Shown here: positions 8,948 to 19,386 of the stretch, one piece after another
Numbering within the stretch: the first letter of the stretch is position 1
Layout of the letters: each line of letters opens with the position of its first letter
Origin: Guillardia theta CCMP2712
Taxonomy: Eukaryota; Cryptophyceae; Pyrenomonadales; Geminigeraceae
Direction: 5' to 3'
DNA length: 64,000 nt
Assembly: GCF_000315625.1 (NCBI RefSeq)
Contig: NW_005434609.1
Location: forward strand, 116,572-180,571
Translations under genes and position numbers: made by a program
The notes under the pieces: generated by a model
Told to the model about the DNA's origin: nothing
Database searches by the model: none
Seen by the model: only the letters and a program-made list of their open reading frames with translations

Positions 8948-11900
8948 ATGTGGAAATTCCGAGGCAAGGAGAAGCAAGCATCGGTGAAGGAGGAGAAGAA
9001 GGTTGAGATCCCAGCAGAGAAAGAGAAGCCTGTGAAACAGACAGCAGCGAATGTCAGTCTCCTCTTGATGACGACAACCTCTCGCATGCTCACATGTCTC
9101 TCTAGGCCCCTGAAGCTGCGCCAGAAGAAATCCCGAAGCCATTGCCGCCTGGTTGGCAGGTGGCAGTGGACCCCAAGTCAGGTCAGTCTGGCGCTGGGGG
9201 ATGGAGAGGGTTGGTAAAGGATGCTGCTGCAGGCAAGCAATACTTCTACAACAAGAAGTTGAAGATCAGCCAGTGGGACCGGCCGTGCGAACAAGATGCA
9301 GAGATTCAGCCTCCTCCTCCTATCCCATCCAAGGCAGAGTTGAGGTGATGATGATGAACATAGCCGTGGGTGTTGAAGGATGATGACATTGACAGTGAGC
9401 AAGAGTTGAAGGTTCATCAAGTAGTGGATGAAGAGATATCCTCCTTGTGCAATGTGAGTGTTGTGTGACTGGTCGATATGTTTCTGACGTCTCGAATCCT
9501 GTCAGAAACTGTCCACGCGTGTCAAACTTTCTTACGCTAACGGAGACAAGATGGAGGCCCTTGGATTTCACCAGGAGAACAAGTATTACACGAGTGTACT
9601 CGAATGGCTACGAAAGGTTTTGACATGCTCACTTGGTCTGGACTGATCTGAACGCAGCGCAAGGAAGACAACCTACCAGTTCCTCCCCACAGGATCGCGC
9701 AGAGGGTCCATCAGTCAAAGGATCAGAATACAAATGTCCAGGTCGACAAGCTGCAGATCAGGATATTGAAAGTGAACGAGCTACCGAAAGGATCTCTGAT
9801 TGAGCTGAAAGTTGCATTTCTATGGCCGAAGGATCAGCCGCAGGTGTATAACTCCAAGGCGTTGGAGGTGGAGGAATTCGAGAAGCAGGGCGGATTGGTC
9901 GGGTTGTTTCATGCCAAAGTCACCAACTCTCTCCAGAGGTATGCAAGCCACAAGTTCTTGAAGGTCAACATCGAGCTTGTGGTGGTGGAGAAAAGTTTCT
10001 TGCGGACGAAGAAGACGGTCTTGGGAAAGACAGAGGTGGAGCTTTCAAGGTTGATGACAGCGTCGTCCTTCAAAGAGTCCTCCTTCGACCTCTTCGATCC
10101 TGAAAAGGGGAAGAAGAAAGTTCCTTGCTCCCTTGACATCGAGTGCAACGTCCACAAGCCCTGGGACAACAAGGAAAGGCTCCGAGCGGAGAAAGACCGT
10201 CTGTTCATCTTCGAGGACAGCTCTGCCCCTCCTCGCTCCAGCGCCATCAAGTCTCTTCATGACAAGCTCATCGCTGCCATAGAGAGAGCTCCCTTGAACG
10301 CACAGCCAGGAACGCCAAAAGCTGTAGCAGCAAGCAATGCGAATAAAGGTGAAAGTCTCTTTCCTCCTCCTCTTCTCCATCCTGAAGTCCCTCCCGCAGG
10401 AGGCGCCGGCCGGGACTCTGCTAAGTTGGACAGGTGAAGAGAGTTTGATCGTTTGTTTGCTGTCGCTGACTGCCATGTTTGTCGCTGCCTCCTTCAACCC
10501 TTCCTCCTCATCATCTACATCCTGATCTTCCTCCTCCGCTCCTTCCCTCCCACCCTCACTCTTCTCCACAACTCTCCCTCCCTCCTCCAGTCTCTACACG
10601 CAAGCCAAGAAGCTCTTCCTCTCAAGCACAGCCCGGCCAGGAATGAGCAAGGAGCAGCTTGATGAGTGTCAGGCGAGGCTGCTGAAGGCTCAGCAGCTGC
10701 TCAAGGACTGCAAGAAGATGAGCGGAGGACGAGACTTTCGCAACACCAACGAGATGCTCTCTCACATCTCCAAACGCCTCAGCATCCGCTCCCAGCCTGC
10801 TGCCCCTGCACCTGCCCAGCAGCACCAGGAGGAGGAGGCTGAGAATGAGAAGGAGGAGGAGGAGGAGGAGGAGGAGGATCTTGATGCTGTGGAACGGTTG
10901 AAGTGCCTGGAGGTGATGGAGTGGGAGCTGAAGGTGACATGCGAGAAGCTGCAGAGGAAGGAGGGCGATCTGGAAATGCTCAACTTCCGCAAGGGAGAGC
11001 TCGAGACGGCGATTCAGATCTTGCAGACCAACGTGGAGACTGGGATTCTGACAGAGGAGGAGTACATGAAGCAGGTCAAGGACGCGATAGCCCGGGAGCA
11101 GCGGGTGAGGAGGAGGTTGCAGGCGCAGAATCGGGTGAAGGATGCGGACAGAGTCTTCTCTTGGATCCAGCTCATGTGCAAGGAGCTGGATATGGAGATC
11201 CCACCTGAACCTCAGCTGCCAGAGCAGCAGATCCGAGCTTGCGGCAACCACCCGATGGCGTACAGCATCGAAGGAGGAGCGGAAGGGGGAGTGGGGGGGA
11301 AGGTGGAGGATGGAGAGGAGGAAGAGGTCGGGGAGCATGGCGATGATGAGATCGAAATCTTCGATGACATCGCAGAAATTGCGAGCTTCGAGGTGCTGGA
11401 ATATGAACAGAAAGTCGCGCAGGAGCAGAAGAAGAAACTTCCGAGCGGACATGAAGACAGTGATGACCTTTCGTACCGGTGTGTTTCTCTCTTCCTCCCC
11501 TCCCCATCCTCTACCTTCTCCCCTACCTCCTTCTCTACCTCTACCTCCTCCTCTACCTCTACCTCCTCCTCTACCTCTACCTCCTCCTCTACCTCTACCT
11601 CCTTCTCTACCTCTACCTCCTTCTCTACCTCTACCTCCTTCCCTACCTCTACCTCCTTCTCTACCTCTACCTCCTTCTCTACCTCTACCTCCTTCTTTAC
11701 CTCTACCTCCTTCTCTGCCTCTACCTTCTCCTCCTCCTCCTCGCTCCTCACGTCTCGTGCCGGTAGGCTGGACGAGATCGCGAACCAGCTTCACCTCCTA
11801 CACACCAAGATCGACTGCGGCCTCATGTCCCTACCCTCCTACGTCTCCTCCCTCCGCTCCTTCTGCTCCAAGTGCGAGGGTGAGCGCGATCGCTTCGTGT

Positions 11901-12671
11901 CAGCTGGGGAGCAGGCGAAGGCGGCAAGGCTGAGCTGTTGGATCCGCATCACGCAGCAGGAGATGGCCTCTGCTCCAGCAAGCGAAGAAAAGTTGGGGAA
12001 GGCGCAGGAAGGAGGGAGAAAGCAGGAGAGGGGGGAAAAGGAGCTGACGGCAGGAGGAGGAGGGAGAGAGGAAGGAGGAGGGAGAGGGAAAGAGGCAGGA
12101 GGAGGGAGACCAGTGGTGGCAGAGGAAGGGCTTGTGGAGGAGGTGGACGACGACGACGACTTGTCCGGGATAGTGAGCTACGAGGTGATGGACTATGAGG
12201 TGAAAAGATGCGAGGAAGCGATGAAGGCTTGCAAAAACCATGACGAAATGGACGAGCTACAGTTCCGGTGATGCTCCTACGACCTGCTCCCCTCTCCTCT
12301 TTCAGCCTCCTCTTCGTCCTCCCCTTCCTCCCCCTCCTCCTCTACATCCTCCTCCTCTACATAAACATGCCTCCTCTTTCTCCTACTCCTTTCTCCCCCG
12401 TATCGTCCTCTTCGTATCCCCTCCCGTACTCGTCCTCATCACGCTCTGACTCACCTTCAGGGTCGAGGAACTGAGGTCGAGGATGCAACTGCTGGAGACA
12501 CAGATCAGCTGCAACATGATGGACCAGGAGACCTACAGGAGGAAACTGCAGCTGGCCATCAGGCAGGAGGAGGGGCGTGCCAAGAAGCTGCTGAAGAAAC
12601 AGGACAAGTCAGGGGCACAGGACGCGCTGAAGAGAATTCAACTCATGAAGGAGGAGCTCGCTGCCCAGTGA
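8948..12671 (+). CDS. WW domain plus CC2D1/Lgd-type C2 domain protein
   Basis: Nine introns are readable: 9053-9105, 9182-9232, 9345-9395, 9454-9505, 9617-9657, 10349-10399, 10434-10590, 11479-11766 and 12268-12460. The exons sum to 2,787 bases, 928 residues. A WW domain (residues about 44-74, LPPGWQVAVDPKSG ... YFYNKKLKISQWDRP) has both tryptophans and the central YFYN. A C2 domain (about residues 190-320) carries the signature seen in CC2D1A/Lgd: FLRTKKTVLGKTEVELSRL and flanks. The C-terminal half has three degenerate repeats of an about 90-residue helical module, each starting like LEVMEWE, FEVLEYE or YEVMDYE and ending WIQLMCKEL, WIRITQQEM or RIQLMKEEL. CC2D1 proteins regulate ESCRT-III (Shrub/CHMP4) in endosomal sorting; a similar role here is inference. 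A WW domain is not part of animal CC2D1. Intron 11479-11766 is a multiple of three and stays open. Confidence 0.8.
11520..11745. repeat. Imperfect pyrimidine microsatellite in an intron
   Basis: About twelve units built from ctctacctctacctcctt, 12-18 bp each. They lie inside the 288-bp intron of the WW-C2 gene, between the donor at 11479 and the ggtag acceptor at 11766. The plus frame reads Ser-Thr repeats. Confidence 0.8.
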
Positions 12672-12848
12672 AGAGACCTTGCGCTCCTTGAGATGCTTCT
12701 TCTGACCTGTCTGTCTTGCTGATGCTGGTTGACTGCTGTCGGAGCAACTTGTCTCTTTGAAGTCTCGTATTCTTTCATTGTGCTTTACGTTGATTTACAT
12801 GATACACTCGCTGATACTAAAGAATAGCAAAGCAGAAAGGGAAAGGAA

Positions 12849-15328
12849 TCAGTCCGACGCCCGAAAATCAAAATTCCCTGATCGAACCTGTTGAGGCTTG
12901 TCAGAGGCAGAGGAGAGCGAGAATGGCGGAACAAGGGAGGAAATGTAAACAGGAGGAGAAGAAACGAGGAGAAGGAGGGAGAAGGCAGGAGAAGGAAAGG
13001 GAAAGAGAAGGACAGAGGAGAAGAGCACAGCAACAAGAATATGCTCTAGCACCTGGGGTCCGATGTTAGTCGTCAAGAGTTTGCGACCTCCCCAGGCCTC
13101 GAAGCCAAGGCAGGTGATCATGAAGGCGCCGTAGATGAGGATGAGGATGAAGCCGAGGGGCGCGCGGATCTCGAACTTGTGCATGACGGCGTAGACGAGC
13201 ATGGCGATGAGGGAGAAGGTGAGGAAGAGGATGCTCACGTACAGCTGGAGGTTCAGCTCGAACGGGTAGGGCGACGCCACCAGCAGGTTCCCCAGGAAAG
13301 TCGCCAGGCCTCCTCCGAAGAGAAGGTTCAGCAGAGGAGCCCCGATGCACGCGGCCGCCGCCATGCTCGGCATGCCCGCACGCGCCATGGCGAGGTTGGC
13401 GACGAGATCGCCGACGCTGTTGGCGAGGGAGAGGACGGTGAGGCCCATGAGGGTGTCGGAGACGTCGAGCACAGCTCCCAGCGCCTGCAGGAGATGCACT
13501 AACTCGGCCGCGAGCGCGTAGATCCAGGCGATGGAGGTGAAGAAGCCGAGGAAGGCGAAGAGCGCGAGGTAGGGAGGAGGCTCCTCGTGCTTGGAGGAGA
13601 CGTGCACAATCGCTGCCGCCAGCAGGCCGAAGACGACAGAGCATGCGAAGGCGATGTGGCAGGTGGCGGCGCTGATGGTAGGGAAGCCATGGAGGAGGAC
13701 GCACCAGACAAGGATGGGAGGGCAGAGGGCGAGCTGAACGAGTACGGCAGACTTGCACCAGCCGCTGTTAGGCAGCTCAAGGTCGACGACGGGGCAGGTG
13801 AGCTTCATGACGACGATGGCGGGGACTTTGATGCCGTACAGGACCTGGTTGACCAGCGAGTGGTGGCTGACCTCCTCCTTGCCGATCGGGTTGACGTACT
13901 GGACGAGGTCGTGCAGATCGATCAAAGTGTCCGACTGGAACAGTCTTGCCTTCCCTTGTGCCTCGATCAGCCTGGGGCCCTTGCTCTGCTCGTTTTCAGT
14001 CTTGAGTGACATCAGCTTCGAGCGCTGCGCCCCTTCGTCGCCGAGGAAGCTGTGCACGTAGGTGGTGCCGAAGACGACGATGTAGAGGTAGAAGATGTAC
14101 AGGAGCATGAAACCTCCGGCTTCCAGCATGCTGATGTAGGAATCTAGAAGGATGACGAAAAGGAAGAACAGCGCTAGGAGGAAGAACAGCACGTCCCTGC
14201 GGGAGGAGGAGGAGGTCAGCGCAGGAGCAGCGCGAAGCGGGGGGAGGGAGGCAGCACTCGTACCTCACGAACTCCCGGGGAGGGAGCTGGAAGGGAACGA
14301 CGATGGCGATGATGCCGAAGACGACGCCAGCAACGATCAGCGAGGATCCCATGACTTCACCTGGTGGTGGACGTCAACAGGGCCCTCCCCCTCCTCCCTC
14401 TCTCCTCCTCTACCTAGCGCCATCTCTGCTCCGTGCGGGGAGGCGATGGCGGCTGCGATTTCAGTGAAGATGTCTGGCGCGCCATTGCCGAACGCGAGGA
14501 ACGTGACTCCGGCGACGTTCTCGCTGAGGTTGCAGAAGCGGCTGATGTAGGTCAAGCACGGGCACAGAAAGGCGTCGGCGGCAAGTCCCAGCCAGATGGA
14601 CAGGGCGACAAGCCAGAGGAGGAGGAGGAGGATGGCGAGCCAGGAAACCTTGCCGAGGGAGCAGAAGGGAAGAGCTAGGTAGTTGAAGAGCCCGCTGCGC
14701 TGAGGGCAGTACTTGCGGACGTACGCACAAGCCTGACGAGAGTTTTGAGCGTGCTTCCAGGGGTTGTCGCAGCTCGGTCTAGCACAAGAGATATCAGCTC
14801 GACGAGGGAGCAAGACAAGGAGACATAGACGGTCGCAGAGCGAGGATAAGAACGAGGGTGTGAGGGAGGAGGAAAGGAGGCAGGCAGTGACCTTAGATGG
14901 TGAGCGAGAGGTTTCTCTTGATTCAACCGTGCAGGATTAGCATCTGCGATCGAAGAGATGTCACGAGATCAGCGAGCAAGGCGTTGGCCCACCTTGAGCC
15001 TCGGCAAGGCTCTTCCCTCCTTGATGCATAGTCTGCATCAATGTGAGCATGTACACACTGAGGACTTGCAAGAGAAGGAGGAGGGAAGAAGGAGGAGGGA
15101 GGAGGGAGGAAGGAGGAGGGAGGACGGGGCAAGAGAGAAGACCTTGGATATCGTCTTCATCGATGCAACATCTGCAGCGGCAGCAGCAACAGCAGCATTC
15201 GCTGCTTCCGTCACAGCGTGCATGGAAGGCAACTTGTTCTTGATCCTTGCTGCCTCCCGAAACGCCTGAAATATAAGCATACAAGTTATCAGTCATTTGC
15301 CATCATCATCATCATCAATATCATCATC

Positions 15329-15399
<71 letters not shown>

Positions 15400-16142
15400 A
15401 ACATATTCTCTTCTTCACCTTCAGAGTTGCTTTGGTAGCTTCATCAGACGTGTCAATCGTCCAACAGCTGATTACAACATTCAGCAAACTTGTTGATGTC
15501 AAGATGATAATTATCATGATCATCGTCGTCGTCATCCCCATCCCCGTCCCCATCATACGAGACAACTAGATTGCTTAGCTCTCCTCACCCTGTCGAGTCA
15601 CACTTGGTAGAGTCCTCGCTCAAGCTTTTAGTTCCGAACTGCCGTAACAGCAACGTAAGGCAACAAGACGTCCTGAAGCGAACATCTCTCCCTACCCCCG
15701 CATGGCGACGTCCATTCCGATCGGTCTGACCAGGAAAAGCTGTTGAAGAAGAGACTGGAGATCGCTTCCTGTGAACAAGCTGCGACTTGTACTCTCGGGA
15801 CTTTCGCTTCCATGCTTTCGCAGCTTCAAGCTCCCGCTCACCCCGATCGCTGTTCTTCAACTTGACCTTGAAAGAAGCATCCGGCGTGCTCTCTCGGTCT
15901 ACAAACGCGTCCCTCCCCTCCGAAACCTGAGACTTGCGAGGTCGCACACCAGGATGTCGATCTATCACTTCTACACTCCCATGTACGAACTGACTTGCTG
16001 ACCGTTCCGCTAGACTCTGCGTGACCTGCGAGCCCGAGGCGAGATGTGCGGTATCGTCACAGTGAACCCAGGAGCAGGTGATCAAGAGCAGGGGCACAAG
16101 AACCCTCCAAGAAACAAGACAAGAACGGCAGCGCTTCGACAT
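12849..16142 (-). CDS. Cation/Ca2+ exchanger of the NCLX/CCX type
   Basis: Membrane antiporter expected to move Ca2+ against Na+, K+ or H+. The first exchanger repeat reads GVTFLAFGNGAPDIFT, the NCLX/SLC8B1 and plant CCX signature, after a cysteine-bearing loop (C...YVRKYCPQ...FNYLALPFC) typical of that family. The second repeat reads GLTVLSLANSVGDLVANL, with Ala where GNS is usual. About ten to twelve hydrophobic spans are seen. Proposed exons: 16142-15589 (signal peptide, SWRVLVPLLLITCSWVHC), 15249-15143, a 16-base microexon 14943-14928, 14778-14414, 14360-14264, 14196-13053, 12887-12849. They sum to 2,322 bases, 773 residues. The part from 14778 is firm. The three 5' exons are tentative; 16142-15585 could instead be a separate secreted protein. 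The second exon would encode six cysteines in a row. Confidence 0.8.
15332..15399. repeat. (AGC)n trinucleotide repeat, about 22 units
   Basis: Uninterrupted agc/cag repeats, preceded by a (atc)n run at about 15300-15320. They lie in the proposed first intron of the exchanger gene (on its strand, CTG repeats). Length variation would be expected among isolates. Confidence 0.9.
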
Positions 16143-17183
16143 TCCCACAGCAATGTCTTGAGAGGGAATCACAGGGTCTTTGTTGACACCATCCTTGCTC
16201 TTCAACGATGCTGATCTTTTGCTCTGTGACAAGCATGTGTGAGCTCAGTTACAAGTTTCGAAGAGATTTATGTCAGAAAAACAAGCTGAAGGCATAATCG
16301 CAACTCCTCTCCTCCCTCACTTCTGAAGCAACTGCCTACCGTCCCTCTCCTCGCTCTGAAAACAGTCCATACTCGCTGATCCTCCTCCCTGCCCCTCCAC
16401 CACGATCAACCCCCCGCCATCATCCCATTCTCTCTCTCTCTTCCGATCCCTCTCCATCTCTCCTCGTCCATGCACCCCTCCCATCTCCTCCTCCTCGTTG
16501 CCCCAATATCCCTCGATTCCCTGCCATATCATCGATGACTCCCGAAATGAGAATAACGGTAATAACGTCTTTGTGTAACAAGATGCAACGGGTCGTTACC
16601 ACAGTTTACCCTACTGTAACGGTTCTACACATTTCATGCTCCCGTCGCTGGCCCCCGTGCTGCGCAGGGCGAGGCTGCAGCCATGTGCTGCTCAGAAGGT
16701 ATGATGGAAGAGAGATGAGAGGAGGAGGAGGAGGAGGAGGAGGAGGACGGAAGAAGGGCGGGAGAAGGGCTGAAGGGGAAGGATAGGCAAGGAAACATAC
16801 GTCAAAGGTCACACATGCGAGGGAGGCGCAATGATTCTAGGAGAAAGGAATGCGAAGGTTTTGACAGGAGGGCTGATCGAAGAAACTATCAAAAACTCGA
16901 TTGATTTGTGTAGATGTCTTTTTCTATCTGTGTTAATTTTTTCTCCTATCTTAGTCAATATATTGTTTGTTTGTGCTTTCTGTAGCGGATGCCCTCGAGC
17001 ATCGACCTGACGATAGACAATTATTGCAAAGAGCTGTGTGTTTTGCCTTTCTTGTGTGATAATTAAATATTCTTGATGTTCAAGAGTTGAGGGATTTGAT
17101 GTTGGTGTCCTTCTGTTCAATTCAGACTTGCGGGGCTGACTTGGTGTCAGGCTTTTGCAACGAAGGTGGTTTCGAGGGTGAAC
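16143..17183. other. Divergent intergenic region between exchanger and coiled-coil genes
   Basis: No convincing coding sequence. It contains pyrimidine-rich DNA (16380-16500), a (gga)n run (16716-16746) and a cluster of taacgg motifs (gaataacggtaataacgt at 16550, ctactgtaacggttc at 16610) that resemble Myb sites; that reading is only a suggestion. Both genes' promoters should lie here. A possible upstream exon of the plus-strand gene ends near 17154 (ttggtgtcag). Confidence 0.45.
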
Positions 17184-18017
17184 ATGCTGATGGAGGCGTT
17201 AAGGCCAAAGGATAAGATCCCAGTGAGTGTTTTCGGTTGATTGCGGGAACTTAGACTGACTTGACCATGCAGGCAGGGAAATCTATTGAAGCGCATATCA
17301 ATGAACGGATTCGTTCGAGCGAAGCCAAGTATTTCATGGAAGAAGACAATTACAAACTTAATCGAAATCCGATTCCATCAAAATCGAATGACGAACAGGA
17401 TTTCCAGGAAGAGATTCGTCAAGATTCTTCTGAGTTGAGAGCAGCGAAGCTAGAATTGGATACTATCGACCGTTTCGTGGATGACCGCTCGACACATCTA
17501 GAATCGACCGTCGAGAAGATGCAGCAGGTGACAAAGACATCAGAATCAAAAATGCTGTAAGTCAACTTCTTCTCATCATCCTGATCAACGAACTGTTCTG
17601 ACGATACAATGCAGGTTAGACGAACTTCGTAGAGTGGCGAATGATCGACTGGATAAACTTGAGAAATCTGCTGGAGGCAATGTTCTCCTCCGAAGACAAG
17701 TCAGTGCACAAAGACAAAGGATTCTTGACAGAATTGCAGTGTCGGAATCCAAACTCAACGAGTTGGACAACTCTATTCGTGAACTCAACGTGGATGAACC
17801 GCAAAGGCAAAGGGCCAAACTTGTGGACACAGAGATCATTCAGATGAGCAGTGGAATGTGGTTGCTTTACTTGCTAGGGGGCAGTACGCTCATATGCGGT
17901 TTAGTCGCTTCCAGTCTGCTGTTATCGGCACAGAAGGATGCGGAGTTTGCAAGGAAACTCCGAAAAACCATGCCCTACACGGCTGGAGTGCTGGACATGG
18001 TGGGATTACCCAAATGA
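17184..18017 (+). CDS. Coiled-coil protein with one C-terminal membrane span, unknown
   Basis: Three exons (17184-17222, 17273-17556, 17615-18017) sum to 726 bases, 241 residues. The protein is mostly charged helix likely to form a coiled coil (TIDRFVDDRSTHLESTVEKM, then RLDKLEKSAGGNVLLRRQV). Near residues 190-212 a hydrophobic span (MWLLYLLGGSTLICGLVASSLLL) precedes a short basic tail, AQKDAEFARKLRKTMPY. This is close to the layout of tail-anchored trafficking proteins such as SNAREs or Sec20/Use1-like factors, but I see no clear SNARE zero-layer register, so the family is left open. Splice signals are good (gtgagt, gtaagt donors). The ATG at 17184 is chosen as the first with a continuous frame; the frame is also open upstream, so a longer N-terminus is possible. 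Confidence 0.7.
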
Positions 18018-18238
18018 AGATGTACAAGGTGGACAAGACATATTTTGAGAGAGCATGAAACTTCTGTCGTTCGTAATGCATAGATTGTGTCATACAACAA
18101 AGTTTTGCAACCTTCGTTAGAAACATTCTATGTGAACACATGTAGTAGCGAGAACAAACGCAGCAGATTTTCGGTTGAGCGTCAACAGTTTACTAGGAAT
18201 AGTTACAGTCCGAAATGTCTCATTTCAGCATGGTCTGT

Positions 18239-18581
18239 TTACTTCCTGCGGTAGAAGTAATCCCACTGGCGGCGAGCACGGCGCCAGTCATCATAGGAAG
18301 CCTGAGCATTGGCAAGGTAGTAGGCATCCTGGGCCTTCATGTAGTAGAAGCGCGCAGTCTTGTTGAAGTCAGCAGCCTGGGCGTAAAGAGCCGCCTGAAC
18401 GATATTTGTAAGAATAACCATTGGGAGTTCAAAGATAACTTACGGCATGCTTGCCGTAGAGCTGCTCAGTCATTTGAAGATTCTCGAACATCTGCAGCCA
18501 AGGGTCAGATAACATCTCATCAGTCGCGCTTGGAAGATTGCTAATGTAATTTTCCTTGATTAGAGGTAAGTCAATGTCCAT
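18239..18581 (-). CDS. Small 97-residue helical protein, unknown
   Basis: Two exons on the minus strand, 18581-18444 and 18394-18239, separated by a 49-bp intron with a gtaagt donor and a gttcag acceptor. They join in frame to exactly 97 codons plus stop. The N-terminus is acidic (MDIDLPLIKENYISNLPS). The C-terminal half is a Tyr/Ala/Arg-rich helix (KHAAALYAQAADFNKTARFY, then YDDWRRARRQWDYFYRRK). I recognise no family; the A-rich Tyr-spaced helices recall MIT or TPR-like helices only loosely. No signal peptide or membrane span. The clean intron and the absence of stops in both exons support a real gene that a length-based ORF filter would miss in part. Confidence 0.65.
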
Positions 18582-19386
18582 CTAATCTGCTTTGATTTGA
18601 AGAAAAAAATTGTTTGCACTCTCTGCAGCAATGTGATACTCTAAGCAAAGGTATGGCACATGCACCCCTGAAATTTTCCTCTTCATTGACAGTGTTTCAC
18701 TACTCAGCTTCACCAGGAAGTCTGCTTATTCTTGACGATTCTGAAATTCTTTGAGATATGATACAAGTTCGTCTTATTTACACGTCAATGCCACCATAAT
18801 GAATAAACATCATTCAAACCAAATCAGGAGGTCTAGCTCAGTCACGTGTACCACGCTTCTGTACCACATGCTTGAAACATACACAGTTGAACAAGCGCAA
18901 TCATATCAGCAAAACAGCATAGCAAGGTTGATACAAGAAAGCTCAGGGCAAATGCAGCATGAGGGAAATAGGCAGAACATGTCGCGTCGCGGCATGCAGT
19001 ACGAGGTTACCTGTTCTATTTCCGTCGAAACGAATGAGGGCAAAGGCAGGGGAGGGTAATCCATCCTGTAGGGTGGGGTACATTCTCATAGTAGGGGTGG
19101 CTATGAAAGAATTCCAGACTGTTACGGGTACTTTTAAATATTGAATCTGGGGGTACAGCACGGGATAGGTATTCTGAAGGGCGGGGGTAGGGTATTTGTT
19201 CGTCCAGGTAAACAGGGGTGGGTATTTGAAGGACATGGGGTAGAGCGCCACTTTCTACGACCACCACACCTCAAGATGCAGGACCTAATGATCGACTTGG
19301 AGGGGGTGGGGTAATATTAAAGGGGGTCCGGGAAGGAAGTACAAGGGGTGGGTGTTTCCAACAGCGTTTCCAATTTAGACAGGGAC
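18582..19386. other. Intergenic region with G-rich stretch
   Basis: No gene seen. From about 19055 to 19350 the plus strand carries repeated GGGTGGGGT-type blocks (tagggtggggtac, aggggtgggtattt, ggagggggtggggtaat, aaggggtgggtgttt). The last lies 35-45 bp before the ATG at 19387. C-rich relatives (the motif on the other strand) occur at 21060-21170, 25021-25090 and 52145. Confidence 0.45.

Noticed and set aside
10622-11794. Long minus-strand open frame (390 codons) antisense to the WW-C2 gene
   Set aside because: It is Gly/Arg/Glu and Leu repeats generated by the microsatellite and by codon bias of the sense strand, with no domain.
15297-15569. Poly-alanine or poly-serine open frames on both strands
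   Set aside because: Produced by the (AGC)n and (ATC)n microsatellites; lies in a proposed intron.
15585-16142. Treating the signal-peptide exon as an independent secreted-protein gene
   Set aside because: It ends at a good donor (gtgagg), and the downstream exons restore a single frame into the exchanger. Kept as an alternative in the exchanger entry rather than a separate feature.
18836-18910. tRNA-like word tagctcagt
   Set aside because: No matching acceptor stem or TPsiC-type word (ggttcga) at the right distance; not a tRNA gene.
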